The position numbers and the translations under genes were made by a program. A stretch of DNA of 64,000 nucleotides, taken from assembly GCF_002848345.1 (NCBI RefSeq), contig NZ_CP025429.1, positions 4,650,001 to 4,714,000 of the forward strand. The letters are read 5' to 3'. This document shows, piece after piece, positions 39,235 to 47,891 of the stretch; within the stretch, counting starts at the first letter, position 1, and every line of letters starts with the position of its first letter. The notes under the pieces were generated by a model. The model was not told the DNA's origin, ran no database searches, and worked only from the letters and a program-made list of their open reading frames with translations. The stretch comes from Chromobacterium sp. ATCC 53434. Its GTDB lineage: Bacteria; Pseudomonadota; Gammaproteobacteria; Burkholderiales; Chromobacteriaceae.

Positions 39235-40758
39235 ATGCAAGCAAGACTGGTTTATGCTGGATGCATAGCGCTATGGCTGATACTGAGCGCGCTGGCGGCG
39301 CTGTCCATCGCCAGCCGCTCGCTGCTGGGCGCGGAACAGCAATTCAACAACCAGTTGCAGCAATTGACCGAACAGCTGAAACAGCGGCTGCTCACCAATG
39401 AAACCATACTCGACAGCTACGCCACTTTCAGCGCGCTCGACCACCGCAACGAAACCCGCCGCAAACACCCGTTCGTCACGCAACTGCTGCGCCGCTATCC
39501 GCAAATCGTCGCGCTGGCCCACATCGAGCGGGTGCCGCCGGCCCGGCTGAACGGCTTCAACCGCCAGCTGCAACGCGAGTACGGCGCCGACCATCGGCTG
39601 CGCCCGTTCGGCGCGCGGCAAGCCGACGCCGCGCCGCCGCCGCAAACCGAATACTTCCCGCTGATGTTCGCCGAACCGCAATCGCAGGCCAATCTGCAAT
39701 TGGTCGGCATGGACGCCTGGCAGCAGCCGCAATTGCGCGAGGCGCTGCAAGACAGCCTGAACAGCGGCCGCACCACCTTGTCGCGTCAGTTGCGGCTGCC
39801 GCAGGGCGATCCCGGCTACGCGCTGCTGCGCAGCATAGACAACCATGCCGCCGACAAGCCGCCGGATCTGCAGCCCCGGCACTTCGCGCTGCTGTTCATC
39901 CGCGCCGACTCGCTGCTGCCGGCCGACCCTCCACTGCCGGCCGGCATGGAGGTCTCGATCCGTCACCGCGACGATAGTTCGCGGACCGCGAGCGGCCAGC
40001 CGCTGCGCCTGGACGGCGCGCAGGCCGGCATGCTGGAGCGGCTGCTGTTCCCGCGGCTGGAAACCAGCCAGTTGCTCGGCGGCGGCAACCAGCCATTGCG
40101 CTTCACCCTGAGCTGGCAGCAGGGCTGGGGGCAGATCGGCATGCTGGAATGGGCGGTGTGGCTGCTGCTGACGCTGCTGCTGGCGATAGGCATGGGGCTG
40201 GCCGGCTACGGCTTCGTGCGCAGCAGCAACAACCGCCGCCAGCGCGAAAACCAGTTGTTTCACCTGGCCAACCACGACCGGCTGACCGGGCTGGCCAACC
40301 GCAATCTGTTCTATGACCGGCTGCAGCACGCGATCAGCCGCGTCGACCGCAGCGGCAAACGGCTCGGCCTGCTGTTTCTCGACCTCGACCGCTTCAAGCC
40401 GGTCAACGACACCTACGGCCACGTCGTCGGCGACCGGGTGCTGCAACTGATCGCCGCCCGCATCCAGGACGTGATACGCGACGAGGACACCGTCGCCCGC
40501 ATCGGCGGCGACGAATTCGTGATCCTGATGGAAGACATCGAGTCCAACCGCGAGGCCGACAAGGTAGTGGCGCGGCTGAAACAGGCGATCCAGATGCCGT
40601 ACCAGGTCGACAACCACCGCATCCTGGTCGGCGTCAGCATCGGCACCGCCTACTATCCGGAGGACGGCCTGCTGATAGACGAGCTGCTGGCGGTGGCGGA
40701 CCGCAAGATGTACGGCAACAAGCAGTCCCCCAGCCGCCACGCCGAAACCGTGGACTGA
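39235..40758 (+). CDS. Membrane diguanylate cyclase with periplasmic sensor
   Basis: A 507-aa protein. Helix 1 is residues about 5-28, a periplasmic sensor of about 275 residues follows, and helix 2 is about 303-325, then a GGDEF domain. The active site is intact (RIGGDEFVILMED), and RDED five residues before it is the RxxD inhibitory site for product feedback. DLDRFKPVNDTYGHVVGD holds the metal and substrate residues. It makes c-di-GMP. The periplasmic ligand is unknown. No clear ribosome site precedes ATG 39235. Confidence 0.9.
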   Translation: MQARLVYAGCIALWLILSALAALSIASRSLLGAEQQFNNQLQQLTEQLKQRLLTNETILDSYATFSALDHRNETRRKHPFVTQLLRRYPQIVALAHIERVPPARLNGFNRQLQREYGADHRLRPFGARQADAAPPPQTEYFPLMFAEPQSQANLQLVGMDAWQQPQLREALQDSLNSGRTTLSRQLRLPQGDPGYALLRSIDNHAADKPPDLQPRHFALLFIRADSLLPADPPLPAGMEVSIRHRDDSSRTASGQPLRLDGAQAGMLERLLFPRLETSQLLGGGNQPLRFTLSWQQGWGQIGMLEWAVWLLLTLLLAIGMGLAGYGFVRSSNNRRQRENQLFHLANHDRLTGLANRNLFYDRLQHAISRVDRSGKRLGLLFLDLDRFKPVNDTYGHVVGDRVLQLIAARIQDVIRDEDTVARIGGDEFVILMEDIESNREADKVVARLKQAIQMPYQVDNHRILVGVSIGTAYYPEDGLLIDELLAVADRKMYGNKQSPSRHAETVD

Positions 40759-40761
40759 GGC

Positions 40762-41169
40762 TCAGGCCGGCACGCGCACCGGTCCGCGGCTCAGATCGGC
40801 CAGCGACTGGCAGACCTGCAGCCAGTCGGTCAAACTGCGCACGCCCTGCAGGATGATGCGCGCCAGCGCATCGTTGCATACCGCCGGGCCGAACTGCATC
40901 AACATCTCGTGCAAGGCGAAACGCAAGGTGTGGCTGCCCTGCATCAGCGCGTCGACTTCCTCGTGCACGTCGCCGCAGGCGCGCATGCCGCCCCTCTCGT
41001 CCCATTGCACCTGGTGGCGGGGGCAGAAGCCGGAACGGATCAGCGCGGTGTCGCTGTCGATATCGCGGGCGAACAGCAGCGCGCTGTGCTGCAGATAGCC
41101 GCAGGCGACGATCAGGCTCTCCAGCGAATGCGGCGCGACGCTGGGGCCGGCCGCGGGAATCGTGGTCAT
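40762..41169 (-). CDS. Hypothetical cytoplasmic protein
   Basis: A 135-aa protein with GAGGAG upstream of ATG 41169, so expression is likely. No signal peptide or membrane helix. A GFCPRHQVQWDERGGMRACG stretch holds two of its five cysteines (others at positions about 23, 98 and 119) and could bind metal. It is convergent with the diguanylate cyclase. I do not recognise a family. Confidence 0.7.
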   Translation of the reverse strand: MTTIPAAGPSVAPHSLESLIVACGYLQHSALLFARDIDSDTALIRSGFCPRHQVQWDERGGMRACGDVHEEVDALMQGSHTLRFALHEMLMQFGPAVCNDALARIILQGVRSLTDWLQVCQSLADLSRGPVRVPA

Positions 41170-41187
41170 GAAATCTCTCCTCTGTTA

Positions 41188-41214
41188 GAGCCTGTTCAAA
41201 GTCTTTGCAGGCTC
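41188..41214. other. Long imperfect hairpin in 5' region
   Basis: GAGCCTG and CAGGCTC enclose an inner CAAAG/CTTTG stem with only a TT bulge and a one-base loop, so nearly all 27 nt pair. It lies in the 5' leader of the gene ending at 40762 and upstream of yqiA. On the plus strand a T-rich stretch follows. It could be a terminator for rightward transcripts or a remnant of a mobile-element end. Confidence 0.4.
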
Positions 41215-41383
41215 TTATTGTCTTTACGTTCATTTGAGCATCGGCCGGCCGGTCATGACAATGGCGGAAATGCGCGAACGAACGCTTTTACCCGATATTT
41301 ACAAGCAAAACAGCTATTACGGCAAACTGACAATGGCCGCGCCGAGTCGTACCATCTGGATATTTCCCCATCGGCGCCCGAGC

Positions 41384-41965
41384 ATGCATATCGTCTATCT
41401 CCACGGCTTCAATTCCGGCCCGCAGTCGCTGAAGGCCGGCGAAACCGCCGCCTGGCTGCGGCAACACGCGCCGGACATCGGCCTGTCCTGCCCGCGGCTG
41501 TCGCCGCATCCGGCCGAAGCGATCGCCCAGGCCTCGGCGCTGCTGGACGCGCTGCCGGCCGACACGCTGCTGATAGGCAGCTCGCTGGGCGGCTTCTACG
41601 CCACCCATCTGGCCCAGCGCTACGCGCTGCCGGCGGCGCTGATCAATCCGGCGGTGCGGCCCGACCGCGATCTGGCGCGCTTCGCCGGCGAGCAGACCAA
41701 TCCGTACACCGGCGAGGTCTACACGCTGGGAGACGCCGACTTGCGGGCCTTGCAGGCGCAACGGGTGGAAAAACCGGACACCGGACGCTACTGGCTGCTG
41801 CTGGGCAGCCGGGACGAGACGCTGGACTGGCGCGAGGCCGCGGTGCATTACCGCCACAGCCGACAGACTGTACTCAATGGAGACGACCACAGACTGAACA
41901 ACTGGCCCAAGGTATTGCCCGAAGTCGTGGCCTGGGGACGCCGTCAACTGTCCAGCCGGACTTGA
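41384..41965 (+). CDS. yqiA: YqiA-family alpha/beta-hydrolase esterase
   Basis: A 193-aa small esterase. It opens MHIVYLHGFNSGPQSLKAG as YqiA does. The nucleophile serine is in LIGSSLGGFYATHLA, the acid in LLLGSRDETLDW and the histidine in LNGDDHRLNNWP. ATG 41384 was chosen because family similarity begins there, although the frame is open upstream and the ribosome site is poor. Physiological substrate unknown; YqiA acts on short-chain esters. Confidence 0.85.
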   Translation: MHIVYLHGFNSGPQSLKAGETAAWLRQHAPDIGLSCPRLSPHPAEAIAQASALLDALPADTLLIGSSLGGFYATHLAQRYALPAALINPAVRPDRDLARFAGEQTNPYTGEVYTLGDADLRALQAQRVEKPDTGRYWLLLGSRDETLDWREAAVHYRHSRQTVLNGDDHRLNNWPKVLPEVVAWGRRQLSSRT

Positions 41966-42044
41966 CGGCCCGTCGAGCGCGCCGGCCTTGCCGCCGGCAT
42001 GGCGCCGGCGCAGACTGGGCCCTTCCCTTCGCGAGGCATGCGCC

Positions 42045-43019
42045 ATGAACCAGATCATCGTCTTTTCCGAAACCGGCGGTCCCGAGGTGCTCAGGCTGGA
42101 GCGCGCCGACATCGGACCGCCCGGCCCTGGCCAGGCGCGGGTGCGCCACAGCGCCATCGGCGTCAACTTCATCGACACCTACCAACGCAGCGGCCTGTAT
42201 CCGCTGCCGCTGCCCAGCGGGCTCGGCTGCGAGGCGGCCGGCGTCGTGGAGGCGGTCGGCGCCGGCGTCGATGGACTGAAGCCGGGCGACCGCGTCGCCT
42301 ACGCCGGCGGCCCGCTCGGCGCCTATGCCAGCGAGCGGCTGATAGCCGCCGAGCACCTGGTCAAGCTGCCGGACGGCATCGCCGACGAGACCGCCGCCTG
42401 CGCGATGCTGCAGGGCATGACCGTCGAGTATTTGGTGCAGCGCACCTTTCCGGTTCGGGCTGGACAGACGGTGCTGTGGCACGCCGCCGCCGGCGGCGTC
42501 GGCCAGATCGCGCTGCAATGGCTGGCGGCGATGGGGGTCGAGGTGATCGCCACCGTCGGCTCGGAGGCCAAGGCCGAGATCGCGCGCCGGCTCGGCGCCG
42601 CCCACGTGATCCTGTATCGCGACGAGAACGTCGCCGAGCGGGTGCGGGAGATCACCGGCGGCACCGGCGTGCCGGTGGTGTTCGATTCGGTCGGCAAGGA
42701 CACCTTCACGGCGTCGCTGGACAGCCTGGCGCCGCGCGGCATGCTGGTATCGTTCGGCAACGCCTCCGGGCCGGTGCCGGCGCTGGCGCCGTTGGAACTG
42801 ACCCGCCGCGGCTCGCTGTTCCTGACCCGTCCCAAGCTTGGCGACTACATCGCCAGCCGCGCCGAGCTGGAAGCGTCGGCGGCGGCGCTGTTCGACCGGC
42901 TGCGGGACGGCACGATCAAGCTGGAACCGTCGCACCGCTATCCACTGGCCGAGGCGGCCCAGGCCCATCGCGACCTGGAAGCGCGCCGCACGACCGGCTC
43001 GGTGATTCTGCTGCCTTGA
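42045..43019 (+). CDS. qor: NADPH:quinone oxidoreductase (zeta-crystallin type)
   Basis: A 324-aa zinc-free medium-chain dehydrogenase. The start MNQIIVFSETGGPEVLRL, GVNFIDTYQRSGLYPLPLPSGLGCEAAG and the NADPH loop HAAAGGVGQIALQW match bacterial Qor. It reduces quinones one electron at a time with NADPH. Full length. The gene ends in a REP cluster. Confidence 0.92.
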   Translation: MNQIIVFSETGGPEVLRLERADIGPPGPGQARVRHSAIGVNFIDTYQRSGLYPLPLPSGLGCEAAGVVEAVGAGVDGLKPGDRVAYAGGPLGAYASERLIAAEHLVKLPDGIADETAACAMLQGMTVEYLVQRTFPVRAGQTVLWHAAAGGVGQIALQWLAAMGVEVIATVGSEAKAEIARRLGAAHVILYRDENVAERVREITGGTGVPVVFDSVGKDTFTASLDSLAPRGMLVSFGNASGPVPALAPLELTRRGSLFLTRPKLGDYIASRAELEASAAALFDRLRDGTIKLEPSHRYPLAEAAQAHRDLEARRTTGSVILLP

Positions 43020-43173
43020 GGTGCGTCGCACCATTGGGCAAGCGCTAGGCAACCTCGATGGCGGTGCGTCGCCCTATCGGGTGACGCACCCTACGCAACC
43101 CACCCAAAATCGCTCCCAAAACCAGGTAGGGTGCGTCACCCCGAAGGGGCGACGCACCGCTGGGCGACGCACC
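43020..43173. repeat. REP cluster downstream of qor
   Basis: A half unit touches the qor stop (43020-43032). Complete palindromes follow at 43062-43095 (GGTGCGTCGCCC/GGGTGACGCACCC) and, in opposite orientation, at 43126-43158 (GGGTGCGTCACCCC/GGGGCGACGCACC), with a trailing half unit at 43161-43173. The inverted pair is a BIME-like arrangement far from the RAYT gene. Confidence 0.85.
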
Positions 43174-43195
43174 GTTGGATAACACACCGTTGCGC

Positions 43196-43645
43196 TTACT
43201 CCACCAACGGCAGCGGCCACTGGCAGCCGCCGGCCGCGCGGCGGCGCGGACGGTCGCAGGCGGCATCGTCGGCCGCGCAGGGCGCCTGGGGGCGCGCGCA
43301 GTCCGCGGGCGGCAGGCGCTCGTCCAGACATTGCCGCCGGGCGGCGCCCAACATGCCTTCGCACGAGGCCTGCGCCGCCAGCAACGCTTCGCAGCGCCGG
43401 GCATCGCGCTGGCGCTGGCAATTCAACGGAGGAGTGTAGTAGGCGAGGCAGGCGCGGCGGCGCGGCTCGGCCAGGTCCTGGCAGCTGCGCAAGCCCTGAC
43501 GATGGATCTGGCAGCGCTGCGGCGCGACGGCGCGTCCGCAATCGTCGTCGACTTGCGCCGCCGCCATGCCGGCCAGGCAGGACAACCACAGACCGACTCC
43601 GGCCCGCACGCAATCCCCCCACCTGGTTTTCCGCTGATGCTTCAT
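43196..43645 (-). CDS. Cysteine-rich exported protein of unknown function
   Basis: A 149-aa protein with a signal peptide (about residues 15-31, LWLSCLAGMAAAQ). The mature part has about 13 cysteines in spaced pairs (DCGRAVAPQRCQ, CQDLAEPRRRAC, DCARPQAPCAADDAACD) and many arginines, suggesting several disulfides in the periplasm or outside the cell. ATG 43645 (MKHQRKTRWGD) is chosen over 43738 because the signal peptide begins there. Function unknown. Confidence 0.7.
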   Translation of the reverse strand: MKHQRKTRWGDCVRAGVGLWLSCLAGMAAAQVDDDCGRAVAPQRCQIHRQGLRSCQDLAEPRRRACLAYYTPPLNCQRQRDARRCEALLAAQASCEGMLGAARRQCLDERLPPADCARPQAPCAADDAACDRPRRRAAGGCQWPLPLVE

Positions 43646-43764
43646 CGCTGCGCCCTTTTCCGAGGGAAGGCGGCCCGGGGCCGCTGACAAAACGCCGCGC
43701 GGCGGCTGGATTGGGGCGCGCCGGCGCAGACCGTGCAATCGGGGCAGGGAAGCGGCGACGGTTC

Positions 43765-44097
43765 TTATTCGGACGGGTTCTGTTCCTGCTCCTGCCGGCG
43801 TTTATCCTGCCAAAAATTCGGCTTGCTGGGTACTGTCCGCGCGTGTCCATCGGGCGATGGCGGCAGCAGCCGGGACTGGTGCTTGACCGGATCGAAGCCC
43901 AGATCGCCGTTGCGCTCGGCCTCGCGCATCCTCAGATTGCGCAGCCGGCGGTGTTCCGCACACCCGGGATCGGCCTGGCACGCCTGCGGCGCGGGACCGG
44001 CATGGGGCCAGCTGCGGCCGCCTCCGGACGCCCGCGCCAACACCGCCTGTTGCGCCAACAGGCAGCCGCACGCCAGAATGATCAGGTATCGCTTCAT
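43765..44097 (-). CDS. Small exported protein of unknown function
   Basis: A 110-aa protein with a signal peptide (MKRYLIILACGCLLAQQAVLA). The mature part has QACQADPGCAEHRRLRNLRMREAER, with two cysteines before a basic helix, and a hydrophilic tail ending QDKRRQEQEQNPSE. The CQADPGC-type segment resembles the cysteine spacing in the preceding protein, so the two may be related exported factors. Function not known. Confidence 0.65.
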   Translation of the reverse strand: MKRYLIILACGCLLAQQAVLARASGGGRSWPHAGPAPQACQADPGCAEHRRLRNLRMREAERNGDLGFDPVKHQSRLLPPSPDGHARTVPSKPNFWQDKRRQEQEQNPSE

Positions 44098-44473
44098 ATC
44101 GACATTTTATCCTGTCCGAGACAAACCGGGCCATCGCCGCGGGGAACGACGCGACCCACCGCCGGAAAAGCCCGTGCCGGCAAGCGCGGTTCCGGATTGC
44201 CCATCGGGTGGCGCGCCGCTTGCGGCGCGCAATGATAAGAGCATGAAAGTACAGGGAAGCCGATGAAAGATTTGACTTTTTCCAGACAAGCGGCAGGCTT
44301 TCCCCTAGCATCTGCTTCAGCTTAAGCGCAAGCATTTGCTCAGACGTCAGCGCCGGCAGCACAATTGTTAACGACTGTATCGCGACGCATCGGCTTAACA
44401 TCTGTAAAAACAAGGTCGGCCAAAGCGCGCGCACCGGCGCTAAGCTGGCAACCGGAACACTGAGGAAACCCAC
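44098..44473. other. Intergenic region upstream of ompR
   Basis: No gene is supported. A perfect palindrome, GCGCGCCGCTTGCGGCGCGC (44211-44230), lies in the left half; without a T-run it is a stem-loop of uncertain role. The right half becomes AT-rich (CAATTGTTAACG near 44361) and likely holds the promoter of the ompR-envZ operon. Confidence 0.5.
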
Positions 44474-45199
44474 ATGGAACACAACAAAATCCTGGTCGTG
44501 GACGACGATGCCAAGCTGCGCGAACTGCTGACCCGTTACCTGACCCAGCAAGGTTACAGCGTGGAAACCCTGCCCGACCCGAAAGACCTCGATCGCAAGC
44601 TGGCGCGCAACCGCCCGGACCTGATCGTGCTGGACGTGATGATGCCGGGCGAGGACGGCCTGGCCGTGGTGCGCCGGCTGCGCGCCCAGGGCGAGACGCT
44701 GCCAGTAATCATGCTGACCGCCCGCGGCGAGGACATAGACCGCATCCTCGGTCTGGAAATGGGCGCCGACGACTATCTTCCCAAGCCGTTCAATCCGCGC
44801 GAACTGACCGCCCGCATCCAGTCCGTGCTGCGCCGCCACCACACGACGCCGGCGCTGGCCGCCCAGCACAATGCCGACGACGTGGTCGAGTTCGGCGAGT
44901 TCGCGCTGAACCTCGGCCAGCGCGAGCTGCGCCGCAGCGGCCTGCCCATCGCGCTGACCAGCGCCGAATTCGCCGTGCTGTCGGTGCTGGTCAGCCACCC
45001 GCGCCGGCCGCTGACCCGCGAACAGCTGATGGAACTGGCGCTGGGCAAGAGCAACGGCGAATCGCTGGACCGCAGCATAGACGTCCACATCTCGCGGCTG
45101 CGCAAGGCGCTGGAAAACGGCGACAGCCAGCTGCGCTACATTCAAACCGTGTGGGGCTACGGCTACGTCTTCGTGCCGGACGGCTCGCCGAGGGAGTAA
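44474..45199 (+). CDS. ompR: OmpR-type response regulator
   Basis: A 241-aa regulator. Receiver residues are ILVVDDDAKLREL, the phosphoacceptor in LIVLDVMMPGEDG, MLTARGED and DDYLPKPFNPREL. The winged-helix output domain follows (LTSAEFAVLSVLVSHPRRPLTREQL, RSIDVHISRLRKALE, YIQTVWGYGYVFVP). It is very close to OmpR, which controls porin genes in response to osmolarity and pH. It is four bases upstream of the kinase gene. Confidence 0.92.
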   Translation: MEHNKILVVDDDAKLRELLTRYLTQQGYSVETLPDPKDLDRKLARNRPDLIVLDVMMPGEDGLAVVRRLRAQGETLPVIMLTARGEDIDRILGLEMGADDYLPKPFNPRELTARIQSVLRRHHTTPALAAQHNADDVVEFGEFALNLGQRELRRSGLPIALTSAEFAVLSVLVSHPRRPLTREQLMELALGKSNGESLDRSIDVHISRLRKALENGDSQLRYIQTVWGYGYVFVPDGSPRE

Positions 45200-45202
45200 G
45201 CC

Positions 45203-46504
45203 TTGCTGCGCAAGTTGTTGGGCTCGCTGTTCTTCCGGCTGGCGCTGCTGGTGGTGACCGTGGTGATCACCACCCAGTTTTTCTCGTTCTGGATGGCCTC
45301 CAACGAACGGCACAAGCTGCTGGAACGCCAGCTGTACATCCAGGTGCTGGACACGCTGTCCTACCTGGAAGACTCGATGACGGGCATGAGCAACGAGGAG
45401 CGGCAGGCCTTCCTCGACAATTACAACCGTCCCGGTCTGCCCAGCCTGCTGCCGTTCAACGCCGACCAGGGCCAGACTTTCGCCGACGATCTGCCCAAGA
45501 TAGGCAGCATGCTGGCGCAGCGGCTGTCGCACGATCTGAACGAGCCTATCCAGGCCCATTATGCGCGCCGCGAGGACCACAGCGAGCTGTGGGTGCATGT
45601 GCACGTGCTGGACCAGCCGTACTGGCTGGTGATTCCGTTCGGCCGCTACCGCGACCGCTGGATCAATCCGTTGCTGCAGGCGTCCTTGCTGGCGGCGCTG
45701 TTCGCGACGCTGCTGGCCTCGCTGGTCGCCTGGCGCATCACCAGGCCGATCAGCCGGGTGGTGCAGGCCAGCCGCGAACTGGCCGGCGGCTCGATGCCGC
45801 AAACGATTCCGGAAACCGGTCCGCGCGAAGTTCAGCTGTTGGCGCACAACTTCAACAGCATGGCCCTGGCGCTGGACAATGCCGCGCGCGAGCGCCGGCT
45901 GATGCTGGCCGGCCTGTCGCACGACCTGCGCACGCCGCTGACCCGGCTGAAGCTGACGCTGGAAATGCAGGAAGCCAGCACCGACCAGCACGACATGCTG
46001 TCCGACATCGACGAGCTGTCGCGCATCGTGCGCCAGTTCATCGATTTCGCCCGCGCCGAGGAAACCAGCCGCCTGGAACCGGTGGCGCTGGCCGATCTGG
46101 CCGGCAGCGTCGTGGCCCGCTTCCGCCGCGAGGACATGGACGTGCGGCTGGACATCCGCAGCGAGGTCGAATTGCAGGCCGACGCGCTGGCGCTGGAGCG
46201 CCTGCTGAGCAATCTGCTGGAAAACGCCCGCCGTTACGGCCGGCCGCCGGTCATCGTCCGGGTGGAGCGGCTGGAGAGCGAGATCGCGCTCAGCGTCATC
46301 GACCACGGCGCCGGCATTCCCGCCGCGCTGCGCGAATCGGCGCTGGCGCCGTTCGAACGCCTGGCCGAGCACCGCGGCACCGACGGCGGCAGCGGTCTCG
46401 GCCTGGCCATCGTCGCCCGCATCGTCAAGCAGCACGACGGCAAGCTGGAGCTGGCCGACGAGGACGGCGGCTTCAAGGTGGCCATCCATCTGCCGACCTC
46501 CTGA
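45203..46504 (+). CDS. envZ: EnvZ-type sensor histidine kinase
   Basis: A 433-aa membrane kinase starting at TTG, with a good AGGGAG six bases before it. Helices at about 10-32 and 157-178 flank a periplasmic region. HAMP follows (WRITRPISRVVQASREL), then the H-box LAGLSHDLRTPLTRLKLTLE, N-box NLLENARRYG and G-box GGSGLGLAIVARIV. The cognate partner is the upstream OmpR. The non-ATG start may keep the kinase scarce relative to the regulator. Confidence 0.92.
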   Translation: MLRKLLGSLFFRLALLVVTVVITTQFFSFWMASNERHKLLERQLYIQVLDTLSYLEDSMTGMSNEERQAFLDNYNRPGLPSLLPFNADQGQTFADDLPKIGSMLAQRLSHDLNEPIQAHYARREDHSELWVHVHVLDQPYWLVIPFGRYRDRWINPLLQASLLAALFATLLASLVAWRITRPISRVVQASRELAGGSMPQTIPETGPREVQLLAHNFNSMALALDNAARERRLMLAGLSHDLRTPLTRLKLTLEMQEASTDQHDMLSDIDELSRIVRQFIDFARAEETSRLEPVALADLAGSVVARFRREDMDVRLDIRSEVELQADALALERLLSNLLENARRYGRPPVIVRVERLESEIALSVIDHGAGIPAALRESALAPFERLAEHRGTDGGSGLGLAIVARIVKQHDGKLELADEDGGFKVAIHLPTS

Positions 46505-46513
46505 GCGGTCCCA

Positions 46514-46930
46514 TCAGCGGAAACGCAACATCAGCCACAGGCCGGCCAGGCTCAACGCCATGCCGGCCACCCGCCCCGGCGACGGCTGTTCGTGAAACAG
46601 CCACCACCCCAGCGGCAGCAACATGGCCGTGCTCAGCACATTGGAACTGAAACCGGCGTAACCCAGGTTCCAGCCGGTGCGGTAGGCTAGCAAATACCCG
46701 ATTTCAACGCCCACAATCCCCAGCGCCACCCCCAGACTGCTCCAGTTCAGCGCCGCCACCCCGCGCTGCCCCGCCGGCAGCCACCACATCCCGACCAGGC
46801 ACATCGCCAGCGCCAAGGCGTAGCTGACCGCCAGTGAAAAGAACGGATTAATCGCCGCCGGCACCTGCTTGATCGACAAGTGATACAACACCGAGCCGGC
46901 TACCGTCAGCAACAAGGCCACTGCAAACAT
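46514..46930 (-). CDS. Single-domain EamA-type membrane protein
   Basis: A 138-aa protein with four predicted helices, half the length of ordinary ten-helix DMT carriers. It has the EamA pattern (GVEIGYLLAYRTGWNLGYAGFSS, LLPLGWWLFHEQPSPGRVAGMALSLAG). Such half-size proteins are thought to work as dimers, like small multidrug-resistance pumps. It is divergent from a LysR regulator and begins at ATG 46930. Confidence 0.8.
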   Translation of the reverse strand: MFAVALLLTVAGSVLYHLSIKQVPAAINPFFSLAVSYALALAMCLVGMWWLPAGQRGVAALNWSSLGVALGIVGVEIGYLLAYRTGWNLGYAGFSSNVLSTAMLLPLGWWLFHEQPSPGRVAGMALSLAGLWLMLRFR

Positions 46931-46941
46931 CGCGCCACTCC

Positions 46942-46969
46942 ATGCTAATACGTAGTATTCCGATGCTAA
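46942..46969. promoter_or_regulatory. Palindrome and direct repeat between EamA and LysR genes
   Basis: AATAC-GTA-GTATT (46947-46959) is a perfect interrupted palindrome, and ATGCTAA occurs on each side of it (46942-46948 and 46963-46969). Situated between divergent LysR and transporter genes, it is the likely LysR operator. Confidence 0.5.
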
Positions 46970-47027
46970 GCAAACAGCCCGCTTATAGGTAGACTGCAAA
47001 TCCAGGCAATCGTTATAGGTTTTCATT

Positions 47028-47891
47028 ATGACCAGAGACCTCGACACCGCGCTGTTGCGGGCGCTGGCGGCGGTGGCTCGCCACGGCAGCATCAACCGCG
47101 CCGCCGCCGAGCTGGGCCACAGCCAGCCGGCGCTGAGCCTGCAGTTGCGCAAGCTGGAACAGCACTGCGGCCAGACGCTGCTGCTGCGGTCCACCCGCGG
47201 CGTCAACCTCACCGCCGCCGGCCGCGCGCTGCTCCCCTTCGCCGAGCGCATCGTCAGCCTGGCGGAACAGATGCTGCCGGCCGAGGCCGCCATCGCCGCG
47301 GCGCCGTGCCGGGTAGGCCTGATCGAAGACGTGGTCAGCCGCCACCTGCCGCAGGTGCTGGCCGATTTTTCCCGCACCCATACCCAGCTGGGCCTGGAGG
47401 TCAGGGTGGAGCCGGGACGGGAGTTGAGCGCCGCTTACCGCGCCGGCGAGCTTGACCTGCTGATCGCCAATCCGCGGCTGTGCGGCCTGGAAGAACAGCC
47501 GCTGTGGTCGCTGTCCTGCGCGCTGCCGTGGTTGGCGGCTGGAGGAGCATGGCCGGACGGCGCCGAACTGCCGCTGGTGCTGTTCACCGCGCCGTGCAGC
47601 TGGCGCAACGCGATGCTGCAGGCGCTGGAATTGGCGGGCCAGCGCTATCGGGTGGTATTCGAGAGCTCCAGCCTGCTGGCGGTGCAAGCGGCGCTGGAAG
47701 CGGGGCTGGGCGTCGGCGCGCTGCTGCCGGACGCCGCGGGCGACAAACTGCGGCCCCTGCCGTCCGGCCGGCTGCCGGACTTGCCCGCGGTGCCGCTGGC
47801 CCTGTATCGCCGTACAGAACGGGCGGAAAATCGGGGACTGGAGCTGCTGAGCCGGCTGTTTTTCCGCGAATTGAGCCGCCTGGCCGCTTAG
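47028..47891 (+). CDS. LysR-family transcriptional regulator
   Basis: A 287-aa LysR protein. The winged helix is VARHGSINRAAAELGHSQPALSLQLRKLEQHCGQTLL, with an effector domain that ends after FRELSRLAA. It is divergent from the half-size EamA protein, its probable target, and convergent with the full-length EamA gene, with a four-base overlap at 47888-47891. Confidence 0.88.
   Translation: MTRDLDTALLRALAAVARHGSINRAAAELGHSQPALSLQLRKLEQHCGQTLLLRSTRGVNLTAAGRALLPFAERIVSLAEQMLPAEAAIAAAPCRVGLIEDVVSRHLPQVLADFSRTHTQLGLEVRVEPGRELSAAYRAGELDLLIANPRLCGLEEQPLWSLSCALPWLAAGGAWPDGAELPLVLFTAPCSWRNAMLQALELAGQRYRVVFESSSLLAVQAALEAGLGVGALLPDAAGDKLRPLPSGRLPDLPAVPLALYRRTERAENRGLELLSRLFFRELSRLAA

Noticed and set aside
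43802..46489. 895-aa ORF antisense to ompR-envZ
   Set aside because: Antisense shadow across well supported coding genes.
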